Of a DNA stretch of 40,965 nt, positions 26,457 to 34,233 are shown piece after piece. Below the pieces are notes generated by a model, which was given only the letters and a program-made list of their open reading frames with translations, made no database searches and had not been told where the DNA came from. Each line of letters starts with the position of its first letter. Position 1 is the first letter of the stretch. Source of the DNA: Flavobacteriales bacterium (GTDB lineage: Bacteria > Bacteroidota > Bacteroidia > Flavobacteriales > UBA7312); assembly GCA_002714805.1 (NCBI GenBank), contig PAYK01000015.1, positions 81,527 to 122,491 on the forward strand, in the 5' to 3' direction. The translations under genes were made by a program, and so were the position numbers.

Positions 26457-29138
26457 ATGAAAAGGTTTTTAATACTACTATCATTATTTATCAATGTTGA
26501 TTCTTATGCTCAAGTTTTAATTAATGAGTTTTCTGCTCATAAAGGGATCTTTGATGAAAATAACATAGAATCAGATTGGATTGAACTATACAACAATAGT
26601 AATCAAGTTGAACAATTATCAAATTATTTTTTATCAGATGATTTAAATAATCTAGAAAAATGGCAATTACCTAATATTTTATTAGAACCATATCAGTATA
26701 TAATTTTTTATGCATCATCAAAAAACACACAATTCAATGACGGCATAAACAATTATTACCATACTAACTTCAAACTTTCTCCATCTGAACACATTTCATT
26801 ATATAATGGTAATGAAATTATTGATAGCACATTTATTAATAATGACTTATATTTTGGAATTTCAATGGGTAAGTATCCAAATGGTTCCAATCAATGGTGC
26901 TATTTCGATAATTCAACACCGAATTTATCAAATCTTACTAGCGTTTGTTTTTCTAACATTACAAGTCAAGCAAATTTGAATTTAGAATCAGGATGGTATA
27001 ATTCTTCTCAAACCATTATTATAGAGCCCCAAATAAACTCAACAGTTTATTATACTACTGATGGAAGTATTCCAACAATAGATGATATGCTTTACAGTAA
27101 ACCATTAAATGTTAATGAAAATACAATATTATCATTTAGATCATATTCTGATAATAAATTGCCATCAAAAATTAACGATAGAACTTTTCTTTTTGAAGAA
27201 GATAATTACCAATTAGCTGTTTTTTCTATTCACACTGATCCAAATAATCTTTGGAGTAATGACAGCGGGATTTATGTTTCTGGCGATAATCCAAGTTCAG
27301 ATTATCCCTATTATGGAAGTAACTTTTGGCAACCTTGGTCACGATTTTCAAGAATAGAATATTTCGACGAGAATAAAATAAAAAAAGCTGAAGAAAGTAT
27401 TGATTTAGAAATTCATGGTGGTTGGTCTAGAGCTGAACCTCAAAAATCATTTAGAATAGATCTTAAATCAAAATATACCGGTAGATTAGAAGAAATTATT
27501 ATTCCATCAAAAAGTAATATCGGAAGTTATAATAATTTTAATCTCAGAAATGGAGGGCAACACACCTGGTCAGATAAAATACAAGATGCAATCATTGCAA
27601 GAACTTCCTCTGAAACAAATGTAAATTATATGGCTTATGAACCCTGTATTATATATTTAAACGGTGAATACTGGGGTATATATGGAATAAGAGAAAAAAT
27701 TGATGAACATTATATTGAAGATAATTATGGATTTAATTCTGATAGCGTTGATCTATTAAACTCATTTGGTGTTTTAAGCGGAAGTGATATCAATGCTACA
27801 AACACCTATTACTCAATTATTAGTGAAGACCCAGAAAGCTTTGGCTTTTATGAGCTTTTTTCATCACATTGGAATATTGAAAATTATATTGATTATTTTA
27901 TAATACAAACTTTGATTCAAAATATGGATTGGCTTGGTATAGCATGGGGTGCTAATAATATAAAATTATGGAGACCACAAACAGAAGATGGAAAATGGAA
28001 CTATGTATTATATGACACAGATGGTGCGTTAGGATATTTTGGACAAAGCTACTATGAAAACTACCTGTTTTACGCAATGAACCCACTTTTCACAAATGAA
28101 CACTCTCAAATATTTAATCACGTTTTACAAAATCAAATTTTTAAATGTGAATTTGCAAATCGATATGCAGATTTAATTAACTCAGTACTATCTTATGAAA
28201 ATGTTGAAGAAAAAGCCAATATTATTAAAAATGATATTTACTACGCGATGCCAAAACATATTGAAAGATGGGAAAACTATGATAATTTAAACGGAACAAT
28301 AAGTTCAATGACAGAATGGGAAAATAGCATTAATAATATATTGAGTTATTACTCAAATAGAATTGATCCTGCACGATATTTTTTAGGCACTACATTGAAT
28401 TTAAATGGAATGGTTAATGTAAGCTTGGATATATTTCCTATCAACTCAGGAAAAATTGGCTTGAACACTATTTCAATTAATGATTTTCCTTGGGAAGGCA
28501 TATACTACAATGGATGTGAAATTAGCCTTAATGCTATTGCAGACAGTGGATATTCGTTTAAATATTGGACAGATTTAGATGATAATATTATTTCAGAAAA
28601 TAACTATATACAAATAAACTTAAATGAAGTTCAAGAACTTAAAGCTCATTTTGAAAAATGTGAGGATATACTCAATGTTTCAATTTATTCTGAAAATAAT
28701 AACATTTATGCATCATTAATATCATCTAATGAACAAAATACATACTTATGGTACCAAAATGGGATCCCATATTCTACAGATAGTATTCTTTATCAACCAT
28801 CAAGCGGAATATATCATCTAGAAGTTTCTAATAATTTATGCTCAATTATTTCTAATGAAATTAATTATAATGTTAACATAGATGAATTAGATAAAAAACA
28901 AGATTTAAATTTATACCCCAATCCATTTGTAAGTCAAGCAATTCTTGATTTATCTAAATTTCAAGATCAAAAATTGAATATTTTTATTAATGATATAAAT
29001 GGAAGATTAGTTAGACAATACAATGAAATAAATGATAAAAAACTATTAATCAAAAAAGGTAAATTAAAAAGTGGCATATATATTGTAGAAGTAAAATCTC
29101 AAATGAAAACAAATAGAATTAAAATCGCTATAAACTAA
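26457..29138 (+). CDS. CotH-family secreted protein with lamin-tail and T9SS domains
   Basis: A cell-surface protein of 893 aa when started at the ATG at 26457; an in-frame TTG nine bases upstream is less likely. A signal peptide (MKRFLILLSLFINVDSYAQ) is followed by a lamin-tail domain (about 18-125, VLINEFSAHKG). A chitobiase-like beta module (about 180-230, STVYYTTDGSIPT) and a CotH kinase-like domain (about 235-560, with EIHGGWSRAEPQKSFRIDLK, NLRNGGQ, GEYWGIYGIREKID and YDTDGALGYF) come next. Ig/PKD-like strands and a C-terminal T9SS type A sorting domain starting NLYPNPFVSQA complete it. CotH homologues can phosphorylate spore-coat proteins; in Bacteroidota the substrate is unknown. Confidence 0.9.
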   Translation: MKRFLILLSLFINVDSYAQVLINEFSAHKGIFDENNIESDWIELYNNSNQVEQLSNYFLSDDLNNLEKWQLPNILLEPYQYIIFYASSKNTQFNDGINNYYHTNFKLSPSEHISLYNGNEIIDSTFINNDLYFGISMGKYPNGSNQWCYFDNSTPNLSNLTSVCFSNITSQANLNLESGWYNSSQTIIIEPQINSTVYYTTDGSIPTIDDMLYSKPLNVNENTILSFRSYSDNKLPSKINDRTFLFEEDNYQLAVFSIHTDPNNLWSNDSGIYVSGDNPSSDYPYYGSNFWQPWSRFSRIEYFDENKIKKAEESIDLEIHGGWSRAEPQKSFRIDLKSKYTGRLEEIIIPSKSNIGSYNNFNLRNGGQHTWSDKIQDAIIARTSSETNVNYMAYEPCIIYLNGEYWGIYGIREKIDEHYIEDNYGFNSDSVDLLNSFGVLSGSDINATNTYYSIISEDPESFGFYELFSSHWNIENYIDYFIIQTLIQNMDWLGIAWGANNIKLWRPQTEDGKWNYVLYDTDGALGYFGQSYYENYLFYAMNPLFTNEHSQIFNHVLQNQIFKCEFANRYADLINSVLSYENVEEKANIIKNDIYYAMPKHIERWENYDNLNGTISSMTEWENSINNILSYYSNRIDPARYFLGTTLNLNGMVNVSLDIFPINSGKIGLNTISINDFPWEGIYYNGCEISLNAIADSGYSFKYWTDLDDNIISENNYIQINLNEVQELKAHFEKCEDILNVSIYSENNNIYASLISSNEQNTYLWYQNGIPYSTDSILYQPSSGIYHLEVSNNLCSIISNEINYNVNIDELDKKQDLNLYPNPFVSQAILDLSKFQDQKLNIFINDINGRLVRQYNEINDKKLLIKKGKLKSGIYIVEVKSQMKTNRIKIAIN

Positions 29139-29148
29139 AAATCAATTG

Positions 29149-29772
29149 TTAATCAAAAAATTGAAAAATTACAAGTGCATAAACAATAAATCTTAAGAAC
29201 CTGAATAAAGACCACAATAAATATCTTTTAAAATTATACTTTATAAGTCCACAAGCCATACTAACAATTGAGTGAGGTAAAGGTGATACAGCGCCAAGAA
29301 AAACGAATAAACCTCCCCATTTTCTTAAGTTAATTATATGGGTATTAATTTTATTTTCTATATGATTTTTAATAGCTGGTATAAGAAATAATCTACTTCC
29401 AATAAAGTATGATAATGCACCCCCAACATATGAAATAAAAGAAAGAATAAATAAAGTTAAAAATGAATTTGACGATTTTGATGCCCAAGCAATAAATATT
29501 TCAGGCGGCAATAACCCCAAAAAAGACTCTGAAACTAAAAAAACTGAATAAATAATAATTGGCGAACATGTTTCAACAAGATTGGTAATTAAGTAGCCAA
29601 TATCAATAATAAAACAGTCAACTAAAAATAAAAAGAAAATAAAAATTAAAGCTATTGCTAAACCTTTAAATGCAGTACTCTTAATAAAAGAATAAAAACG
29701 AGTTATTTTAAAATATCTATTTAATAGAGAAAGTCGCTTAAGAAAATTGCTATATGATGTATTATTAATCAT
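29149..29772 (-). CDS. DedA/VTT-family membrane protein
   Basis: A 207-aa integral membrane protein with about five to six hydrophobic segments after a basic N-terminus. FLGLLPPEIFIAWAS near residue 84 and the YVGGALSYFIGSRL segment, followed by GGLFVFLGAVSPLPHSIVSM, match the VTT (SNARE-associated/DedA) domain, including the conserved F/L-x-G-x-x-S/P-x-P loop. Family members are linked to lipid flipping and membrane stress, but the cargo here is unknown. Its end is ten bases from the convergent CotH stop. The TATTTTTG box at 29821-29828 is a possible promoter. Confidence 0.82.
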   Translation of the reverse strand: MINNTSYSNFLKRLSLLNRYFKITRFYSFIKSTAFKGLAIALIFIFFLFLVDCFIIDIGYLITNLVETCSPIIIYSVFLVSESFLGLLPPEIFIAWASKSSNSFLTLFILSFISYVGGALSYFIGSRLFLIPAIKNHIENKINTHIINLRKWGGLFVFLGAVSPLPHSIVSMACGLIKYNFKRYLLWSLFRFLRFIVYALVIFQFFD

Positions 29773-29820
29773 TTAAAATGCACCTCTATTAGAGATTTTA
29801 TTAATTATTGATAAACAGTA

Positions 29821-29828
29821 CAAAAATA
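29821..29828 (-). promoter_or_regulatory. Possible -7 promoter box for the VTT gene
   Basis: The minus strand reads TATTTTTG, 48 bases before the ATG at 29772. The rest of the 184-base gap (29773-29956) is AT-rich and shows nothing else. Confidence 0.4.
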
Positions 29829-29956
29829 AAGTAATTTTAATTGAAAAACATTATTTCAATTGTTCATTAAATAGAAACAGAATTATTCTTAATGAAATAC
29901 CGATAAATAAATTAATAATATTAAAATAAAATTAATTATAGAAAAAGTAATGTATG

Positions 29957-30346
29957 CTATTTCTCTTTTTTATGAAATGAAAAAACTGAAAATTGTTTTT
30001 CACCATCAGGATAATCAGGAAAAGTTCTTACATCCCAAGTTTTGGTAGCCCATTGATCACAAGCACCCGAACCAAAATCAATTGAAGCAACCCAATTTCC
30101 ATTATCGTCGTGATATTCAATTAATCCAGTGATTGGAGTTAAAATTGTTTTATTCCAATCATCAAAATAACATTCTTGCTTTAAAATCGGATCAACTATT
30201 GATTCAATATAACCATTATTTTGTAGTTCAGAACGCATTTCATATGCATCATGACTATATATTTCTGAGGAAATATTTTCAGATTTTTGACACGATACAC
30301 AAAATATTATTGTAAAAATTAATAATGGAAAAAAAGATTTTATCAT
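29957..30346 (-). CDS. Small lipoprotein of unknown function
   Basis: A 129-aa protein with a lipoprotein signal: a hydrophobic N-terminus (MIKSFFPLLIFTIIFCVSCQ) with a lipobox-like sequence before Cys19. The mature part is rich in Asp, Trp and Tyr and contains CYFDDWNKTILTPITGLIEY and FGSGACDQWATKTWDV, suggesting a small beta-sheet domain. Similar short lipoproteins with a C-D-x-W segment occur in Flavobacteriales, but I know no function. A TATATTTG box at 30367-30374 lies 20 bases upstream, so the gene is a single transcription unit. Confidence 0.72.
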   Translation of the reverse strand: MIKSFFPLLIFTIIFCVSCQKSENISSEIYSHDAYEMRSELQNNGYIESIVDPILKQECYFDDWNKTILTPITGLIEYHDDNGNWVASIDFGSGACDQWATKTWDVRTFPDYPDGEKQFSVFSFHKKEK

Positions 30347-30366
30347 AACTTAAATTATTTTACATT

Positions 30367-30374
30367 CAAATATA
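30367..30374 (-). promoter_or_regulatory. -7 promoter box for the small lipoprotein
   Basis: The minus strand reads TATATTTG, matching TAnnTTTG, 20 bases before the ATG at 30346. Confidence 0.5.
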
Positions 30375-30387
30375 CTAAAAAAGTATT

Positions 30388-31173
30388 TTAGATGCTAAAA
30401 TAACCAATAGAAAAAAGAATAGCTTGACCACCAATAATTACTCTATTATCTTTGTTTTCGCACAATAAATAACCTCCTCTTTCTGAAACTTGTTTAGCTT
30501 TTAAAATATTTTTATTGAGTAATTCAGACCAAAAGGGTATTAATGAACAATGAGATGATCCAGTTACTGAATCTTCCAAAATAGTTGCTTGCGGAGTAAA
30601 AAAACGAGATACAAAATCAACTTTAACACCTGGAGCTGTAAATATAACTCCTCCTGTACCTAAATTTATTTTATCAAATTTATGTCTATTAATTTGAATA
30701 TCATATATTTCTTTCTCGCTTTCATAAACTAACATATAGTCTCTTGATTTATATATTTTTTTTGGTTGAATATTTAATGAATCTTTGAGTTTATTTGGTA
30801 ATTTAGTTTTAATTGGCTTTCTGGATGGAAAATTTAGATAGTAAAATTCATCACTAACAAGAACACTTAAATTACCACTAAGTGTTTTAAAATGGATTAT
30901 ATTAGACTTGTATTTTAATTCTGTTTTAATAATGTGCGCTGTGGCTAATGTTGCATGACCACATAAATCCATCTCTAAGTCTGGAGTAAACCAACGTAAA
31001 TGAAATTCACAACCATTTTTAATAAAAAATGCTGTTTCAGACACAGCATTTTCCCTTGCAATTTTTAACAAAAGTTCGTCACTTAACCACTCTTTTAGCG
31101 GGACTACACATGCAGGATTACCTTTAAAAAGTTTATTTGTAAATGAATTTACCTGAAAAATTTGATATTTCAT
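30388..31173 (-). CDS. PhzF-family isomerase/epimerase
   Basis: A 261-aa protein with the diaminopimelate-epimerase-like fold of the PhzF family. The N-terminal half has QVNSFTNKLFKGNPACVV (7-24) and the catalytic Glu46 in NAVSETAFF, then WFTPDLEMDLCGHATLATA near 60. The C-terminal half has RFFTPQATILEDSVTGSSHC near 190. Both halves carry the conserved GHAT/G-S-x-H phosphate- or carboxylate-binding turns. PhzF isomerises a phenazine precursor, but no other phenazine genes are here, so a different small metabolite is likely. The region upstream lacks an exact promoter box; TTTATTTG five bases before the ATG is one mismatch away. Confidence 0.9.
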   Translation of the reverse strand: MKYQIFQVNSFTNKLFKGNPACVVPLKEWLSDELLLKIARENAVSETAFFIKNGCEFHLRWFTPDLEMDLCGHATLATAHIIKTELKYKSNIIHFKTLSGNLSVLVSDEFYYLNFPSRKPIKTKLPNKLKDSLNIQPKKIYKSRDYMLVYESEKEIYDIQINRHKFDKINLGTGGVIFTAPGVKVDFVSRFFTPQATILEDSVTGSSHCSLIPFWSELLNKNILKAKQVSERGGYLLCENKDNRVIIGGQAILFSIGYFSI

Positions 31174-31296
31174 AAAAGCAAATAAACAAAATAAATGAAT
31201 ATTTACTAGATTAAAATTAATTAAATTAAATTAAAAAAAACAACATAGATATAATCAGACAAAAATTCATATATTTAAGAAATAAAAAATATTAAC

Positions 31297-31863
31297 ATGA
31301 AAAAAATCATTATCTCATCATTATTTTATTTAATACTTAATGCTACCTCGTATGCACAAGAAAAACCAGTAAGAATTGGGCTTAAGTTTGGTATTCCGAA
31401 CGTTGCAGGATTAAGTTTAGAATATGCCACTCCCCTAATTGATAATAAATTAGCTGCAGCAATTGATTTTTCTTCAATTTCAATTTCAGCAGGTGAAACT
31501 AAAGTAAGTTTTTCGTATATAGAGGCCGGCGGAAATTATTACTTTATAAATGATGGAAAAGGACTTTATGGTAATATAAGTTTTGGAAGAATAGGGTCTA
31601 AAGTTGAATATGAAGATGCTGTCCTTGGAAGTGGTGAAGGAAAAGCAGGAATAAATTTAATTAATTTAAAAATCGGCGGTAAATTTGGAAATGGATTTTA
31701 CTTCAGACCTGAAATAGGTTTTGCTGCACTTGCTGGCAACTCTGAAATTGAAGTTGAATATACTGATCCATTTACAAATAATATAGTTGTTGAAAAAGAG
31801 GAAATTCCTGGATTTCTATCTGGAGGACCTGTATTTAACGTCGGTTTTGGTGTAGCATTTTAA
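31297..31863 (+). CDS. Outer-membrane beta-barrel protein, small
   Basis: A 188-aa protein with a signal peptide ending near ATSYAQ and about eight amphipathic strands rich in Gly and aromatic residues. The final strand, GPVFNVGFGVAF, ends in Phe, the usual signal for outer-membrane barrel assembly. The pattern of strands such as RIGLKFGIPNVAGLSLEYA, FSYIEAGGNYYF and YGNISFGRIG suggests a small porin-like or OmpA/OmpW-type barrel. Function is unknown. It sits alone between two minus-strand genes. The 123 bases before it are AT-only in parts, and TATATTTA at 31270-31277 is one base off a promoter box. Confidence 0.72.
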   Translation: MKKIIISSLFYLILNATSYAQEKPVRIGLKFGIPNVAGLSLEYATPLIDNKLAAAIDFSSISISAGETKVSFSYIEAGGNYYFINDGKGLYGNISFGRIGSKVEYEDAVLGSGEGKAGINLINLKIGGKFGNGFYFRPEIGFAALAGNSEIEVEYTDPFTNNIVVEKEEIPGFLSGGPVFNVGFGVAF

Positions 31864-31884
31864 AATAATTTTACTTCAAAAAAT

Positions 31885-32103
31885 CTATTTTAGATTGCTA
31901 ACAATTCCTTTCAACTCTTGTATCTGAATAATGATATTTTTTTCTTGCTCTAGAATAGAGCCTTCAAGACTTAAAATTTGTTTTTCAAGTTCAATAATTT
32001 TATCCTGCTTCTTTTTAGATTGATTTAAATCATTAATTAACCAAGCAAAAGCTATAAGTTCAATTATCAAAAGTATAAGAGTTAAAATAAGTTGTGTATT
32101 CAT
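31885..32103 (-). CDS. Small single-pass membrane protein with a coiled coil
   Basis: A 72-aa protein with an N-terminal membrane helix (LILTLILLIIELIAFAWLI) followed by a charged heptad-like helix (QDKIIELEKQILSLEGSILEQE), probably a coiled coil. It follows the CNNM/CorC gene by 12 bases on the same strand and so is likely cotranscribed. No family is recognised. It may be a small partner or scaffold, but this is not supported beyond the gene order. Confidence 0.6.
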   Translation of the reverse strand: MNTQLILTLILLIIELIAFAWLINDLNQSKKKQDKIIELEKQILSLEGSILEQEKNIIIQIQELKGIVSNLK

Positions 32104-32115
32104 ATTTAAATTAAA

Positions 32116-33138
32116 TTATTTTGTATTCTTTTTAAGCCATTTTTGTTTAGCATATTTTTGCATATCAATAACCTGATCACTTTCATCCATTATTTCTAAA
32201 CCTAGAAAAGTTTCAATAACATCTTCCATAGTAATTATTCCTTCAAGACCACCATATTCATCAACAACAATAGATATATGCTCCTTTTTTTCAACTAAAC
32301 GGTTGAATAAAACAAATAAGTTAATAGTCTTAGGGACAGTTATAATGTCTCGTTTATAGTCTTTAAGTACAGCTTGAGAATTATTTTTAGAATCACTTTT
32401 AAGAATATCCTGCAATAAAATATAACCAGTGATCTTTTCATTTTGATCTGAAAAAAGTGGAATACGAGAAAAACTAAAAAAATGTTTTTGAGATTTAAAA
32501 TCATCTACCTTTAAGTTTTCATCGGCTGAGACAACAACAACTCTAGGAGTTAAAATTTCTGTAACCTTAATCTTTTTAAGATTTATTATATTTTGAATAA
32601 TTCTGTTTTCATCTTTAGAAAAAACTCCTTCATCGAAACCCAAATTTGCCATAGCAGATAATTCTTCCCTTGAAATAATCTGATTTTTCTTCTTTGTAAA
32701 TAATTGTGTTATTCTTAATGATATAAAAACCAATGGATAAGTTAAAATCATCATCCATTTAATAGAATAAAAGGTAATCTTAGACAAACTTTTACAATAT
32801 ATAGCTCCGAGAGTCTTTGGAATAATTTCAGAAAAAATAAGTATTAGCAATGTTAAAATAGCAGAAATAATTCCTAATGATGCATGGCCAAATAGCTTTG
32901 TTGCTTCAGCACCTACTCCAGCTGCTCCAATTGTATGTGCTATAGTATTTAAAGCAAGAATAGCAGATAAAGGCTTATCGATATTTTGCTTGAAATTTAA
33001 AAAAGATTTCGCCCATTTATGGGTTTCTTTAAGAGTAATTAAATAAGATTGAGAGATAGACAAAAGGACTGCTTCTGTTAGCGAGCATAAAAATGATACA
33101 AATAAAGCTACAAATAGATAAAAAAGTAATGTACTCAT
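32116..33138 (-). CDS. CNNM/CorC-family protein with DUF21 and CBS domains
   Basis: A 340-aa membrane protein. The DUF21 (CNNM transmembrane) domain covers about residues 1-170, with SLTEAVLLSISQSYL near 20, LALNTIAHTIGAAGVGAEAT near 62 and FSEIIPKTLGA near 102. A pair of CBS domains (about 190-315) follows, including TEILTPRVVVVSADENLKVD, FSFSRIPLFSD and VDEYGGLEGIITMEDVIE. Family members export Mg2+ or Co2+, sometimes called hemolysin C-like. The usual C-terminal CorC/HlyC transporter-associated domain is absent, so the protein is shorter than many homologues. It heads a two-gene unit with the small coiled-coil protein. Confidence 0.9.
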   Translation of the reverse strand: MSTLLFYLFVALFVSFLCSLTEAVLLSISQSYLITLKETHKWAKSFLNFKQNIDKPLSAILALNTIAHTIGAAGVGAEATKLFGHASLGIISAILTLLILIFSEIIPKTLGAIYCKSLSKITFYSIKWMMILTYPLVFISLRITQLFTKKKNQIISREELSAMANLGFDEGVFSKDENRIIQNIINLKKIKVTEILTPRVVVVSADENLKVDDFKSQKHFFSFSRIPLFSDQNEKITGYILLQDILKSDSKNNSQAVLKDYKRDIITVPKTINLFVLFNRLVEKKEHISIVVDEYGGLEGIITMEDVIETFLGLEIMDESDQVIDMQKYAKQKWLKKNTK

Positions 33139-33212
33139 AATTTATAGCAATACTACAAAATATATTTTTATGCCGCTATTAAAATCAAGTGTATATATTT
33201 AAAAAATAATTA

Positions 33213-33220
33213 TATTTTTG
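33213..33220 (+). promoter_or_regulatory. -7 promoter box for the MerC-domain gene
   Basis: TATTTTTG matches TAnnTTTG and lies 29 bases before the ATG at 33250. Its last two bases are shared with a palindrome, so a repressor bound there would block the promoter. Confidence 0.6.
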
Positions 33221-33243
33221 CAACGAAGTTGCATTAAAATGCA
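33219..33243 (+). promoter_or_regulatory. Palindromic operator in the MerC promoter
   Basis: TGCAACGAAGTTGCA (33219-33233) is a perfect dyad with six-base arms and a three-base centre. A second dyad, TGCAT-TAAA-ATGCA (33230-33243), overlaps it. Both lie at the predicted transcription start. The form suits a dimeric repressor; a Fur-family metal regulator (zinc or iron type) is the likely candidate given the MerC gene, but the regulator is not in the window. Confidence 0.6.
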
Positions 33244-33249
33244 TATAAT

Positions 33250-33645
33250 ATGAAATTAGAATTACAATACGATAAAATAGGAATTATTTCAAGTACATTA
33301 TGTATGATTCATTGTATTGGAACTCCGTTTATATTTATTGCTAAATCATGCAGTGCAACCTGTTGTTCAGACGCTCCAACTTGGTGGCTAATGATAGATT
33401 ATTTATTTTTAATAATATCCTTTTTTGCAATATTTCATACAACTAATAGTTCAACTAGTCGATGGTTAAGAATTTTGTTTTGGACTACGTGGACAATTCT
33501 ACTATTTTCAATAGCTGACCACACCTTTAGTTATTATATATTTCCTAAAAATTTCACTTATTTTCCTGGGCTTTCAATTGTTGCTCTTCATTTTTATAAT
33601 TTAAAAATAAACAAATGTGAAAATAAGAATTGTAAAATATGCTAA
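33250..33645 (+). CDS. MerC domain-containing membrane protein
   Basis: A 131-aa protein with about four hydrophobic segments. The N-terminal CMIHCIGTPFI (Cys18, Cys22) and SCSATCCSD motifs, and the C-terminal His and CENKNCKIC cluster, match MerC-domain proteins of Bacteroidota. True MerC transports Hg(II), but these chromosomal forms are not next to other mer genes and are often found beside zinc-responsive regulators. Metal import or sensing is therefore inferred. A palindromic operator overlaps the promoter, which suggests metal-responsive repression. Confidence 0.85.
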   Translation: MKLELQYDKIGIISSTLCMIHCIGTPFIFIAKSCSATCCSDAPTWWLMIDYLFLIISFFAIFHTTNSSTSRWLRILFWTTWTILLFSIADHTFSYYIFPKNFTYFPGLSIVALHFYNLKINKCENKNCKIC

Positions 33646-33682
33646 ATAATTATTTTAGGAGATAAATTTACCATCTTTCCAT

Positions 33683-34045
33683 TTACGATTTATTTCTAAT
33701 GGTAACTCTTGGCCATCCATCATCATTATCAAACTGATCCATTGTACCATCATTATCTCTATCATTATCAAACTGATTCATGATACCATCATTATCAGCA
33801 TCATTGTCAAACTGATCCATTATCCCATCATTATCAGCATCATTGTCGAACTGATCCATGATTCCATCATTATCAGCATCATTGTCAAACTGATTCATTA
33901 TCCCATCATTATCCCTATCATTATCAAACTGATCCATTGTACCATCATTGTTATTTCCTCCATCACTATACCATGATTGTGCAATAACATCATTAGTACA
34001 TAGAAATACTATTAATATGCTTAAAATTCTCATTATTTTTTTCAT
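33683..34045 (-). CDS. Secreted Asp-rich tandem-repeat protein
   Basis: A 120-aa protein beginning with a signal peptide (MKKIMRILSILIVFLCTNDV..AQ). An in-frame ATG eight codons upstream is less likely because the signal then loses its short basic start. After SWYSDGGNNN come six copies of a 13-residue unit of the form DG-I/T-M-D/N-QFDND-A/R-DN, followed by a short tail WPRVTIRNKS. Each unit contains a DxDxDG-like calcium-binding loop (DADNDG, DRDNDG), as in thrombospondin type 3 and dockerin-like repeats. Calcium binding outside the cell is a reasonable inference. There is no visible T9SS domain. Its promoter box is at 34072-34079. Confidence 0.75.
   Translation of the reverse strand: MKKIMRILSILIVFLCTNDVIAQSWYSDGGNNNDGTMDQFDNDRDNDGIMNQFDNDADNDGIMDQFDNDADNDGIMDQFDNDADNDGIMNQFDNDRDNDGTMDQFDNDDGWPRVTIRNKS
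33721..33942. repeat. 39-bp tandem repeat array
   Basis: Five full 39-base units start at 33748, 33787, 33826, 33865 and 33904, preceded by a 27-base partial unit at 33721 and followed by a further partial copy. On the plus strand each begins CATCATTAT. The inner units share CATCATTATCAGCATCATTG, while the outer full units carry CTCTATCATTA or CCCTATCATTA. Units encode the Asp-rich 13-residue repeats on the minus strand. Copy number may vary between strains. Confidence 0.9.
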
Positions 34046-34071
34046 TAAAATATTTGTTTTGGTTAACACTA

Positions 34072-34079
34072 CAAAAATA
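34072..34079 (-). promoter_or_regulatory. -7 promoter box for the Asp-rich repeat gene
   Basis: The minus strand reads TATTTTTG, matching TAnnTTTG, 26 bases before the ATG at 34045 and 14 bases after the tRNA-Pro 3' end. Confidence 0.5.
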
Positions 34080-34093
34080 TAAAAAAATAGAAG

Positions 34094-34168
34094 TCGGGAT
34101 GAGAGGATTCGAACCTCCGATCTCGCGCCCCCCAGACGCGCACTTTAACCGGACTAAGCTACATCCCG
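34094..34168 (-). tRNA. tRNA-Pro (anticodon GGG)
   Basis: The minus strand folds as a tRNA. Acceptor CGGGATG (34168-34162) pairs with CATCCCG (34101-34095) and is followed by discriminator A. The D-arm is GCTT/AAGT, the anticodon stem CGCGT/GCGCG with loop CTGGGGG (anticodon GGG), and the T-arm GGAGGTTCGAATCCTCT. The 3' CCA is not encoded. The tRNA reads CCC and CCU proline codons. Confidence 0.93.
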
Positions 34169-34196
34169 AAATAAAACAGTTAAAATATTTTTGTTT

Positions 34197-34204
34197 TATC
34201 TTTG
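34197..34204 (+). promoter_or_regulatory. -7 promoter box for the TonB receptor gene
   Basis: TATCTTTG matches TAnnTTTG and ends 29 bases before the ATG at 34234, in the gap between the divergent tRNA-Pro and the receptor. Confidence 0.6.
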
Positions 34205-34233
34205 CAAAAATAAAATTCTATTCATTTTCTACA

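Noticed and set aside
30388-31173. Phenazine biosynthesis cluster
   Set aside because: Only a PhzF-like gene is present; no other phz genes are seen, and stand-alone PhzF homologues are common.
31200-31240. AT-rich repeated TTAAATTAAATTAA before the small barrel gene
   Set aside because: Composition alone explains it; no stable dyad or consensus site is seen.
33721-33942. CRISPR array
   Set aside because: The 39-base units are contiguous without spacers and translate in frame into Asp-rich repeats.
34054-34233. N-terminal extension of the TonB receptor across the tRNA-Pro region, including the peptide MRGFEPPISR
   Set aside because: The peptide is the translation of the tRNA T-arm and anticodon region. 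A signal peptide starts at 34234 behind its own promoter box.
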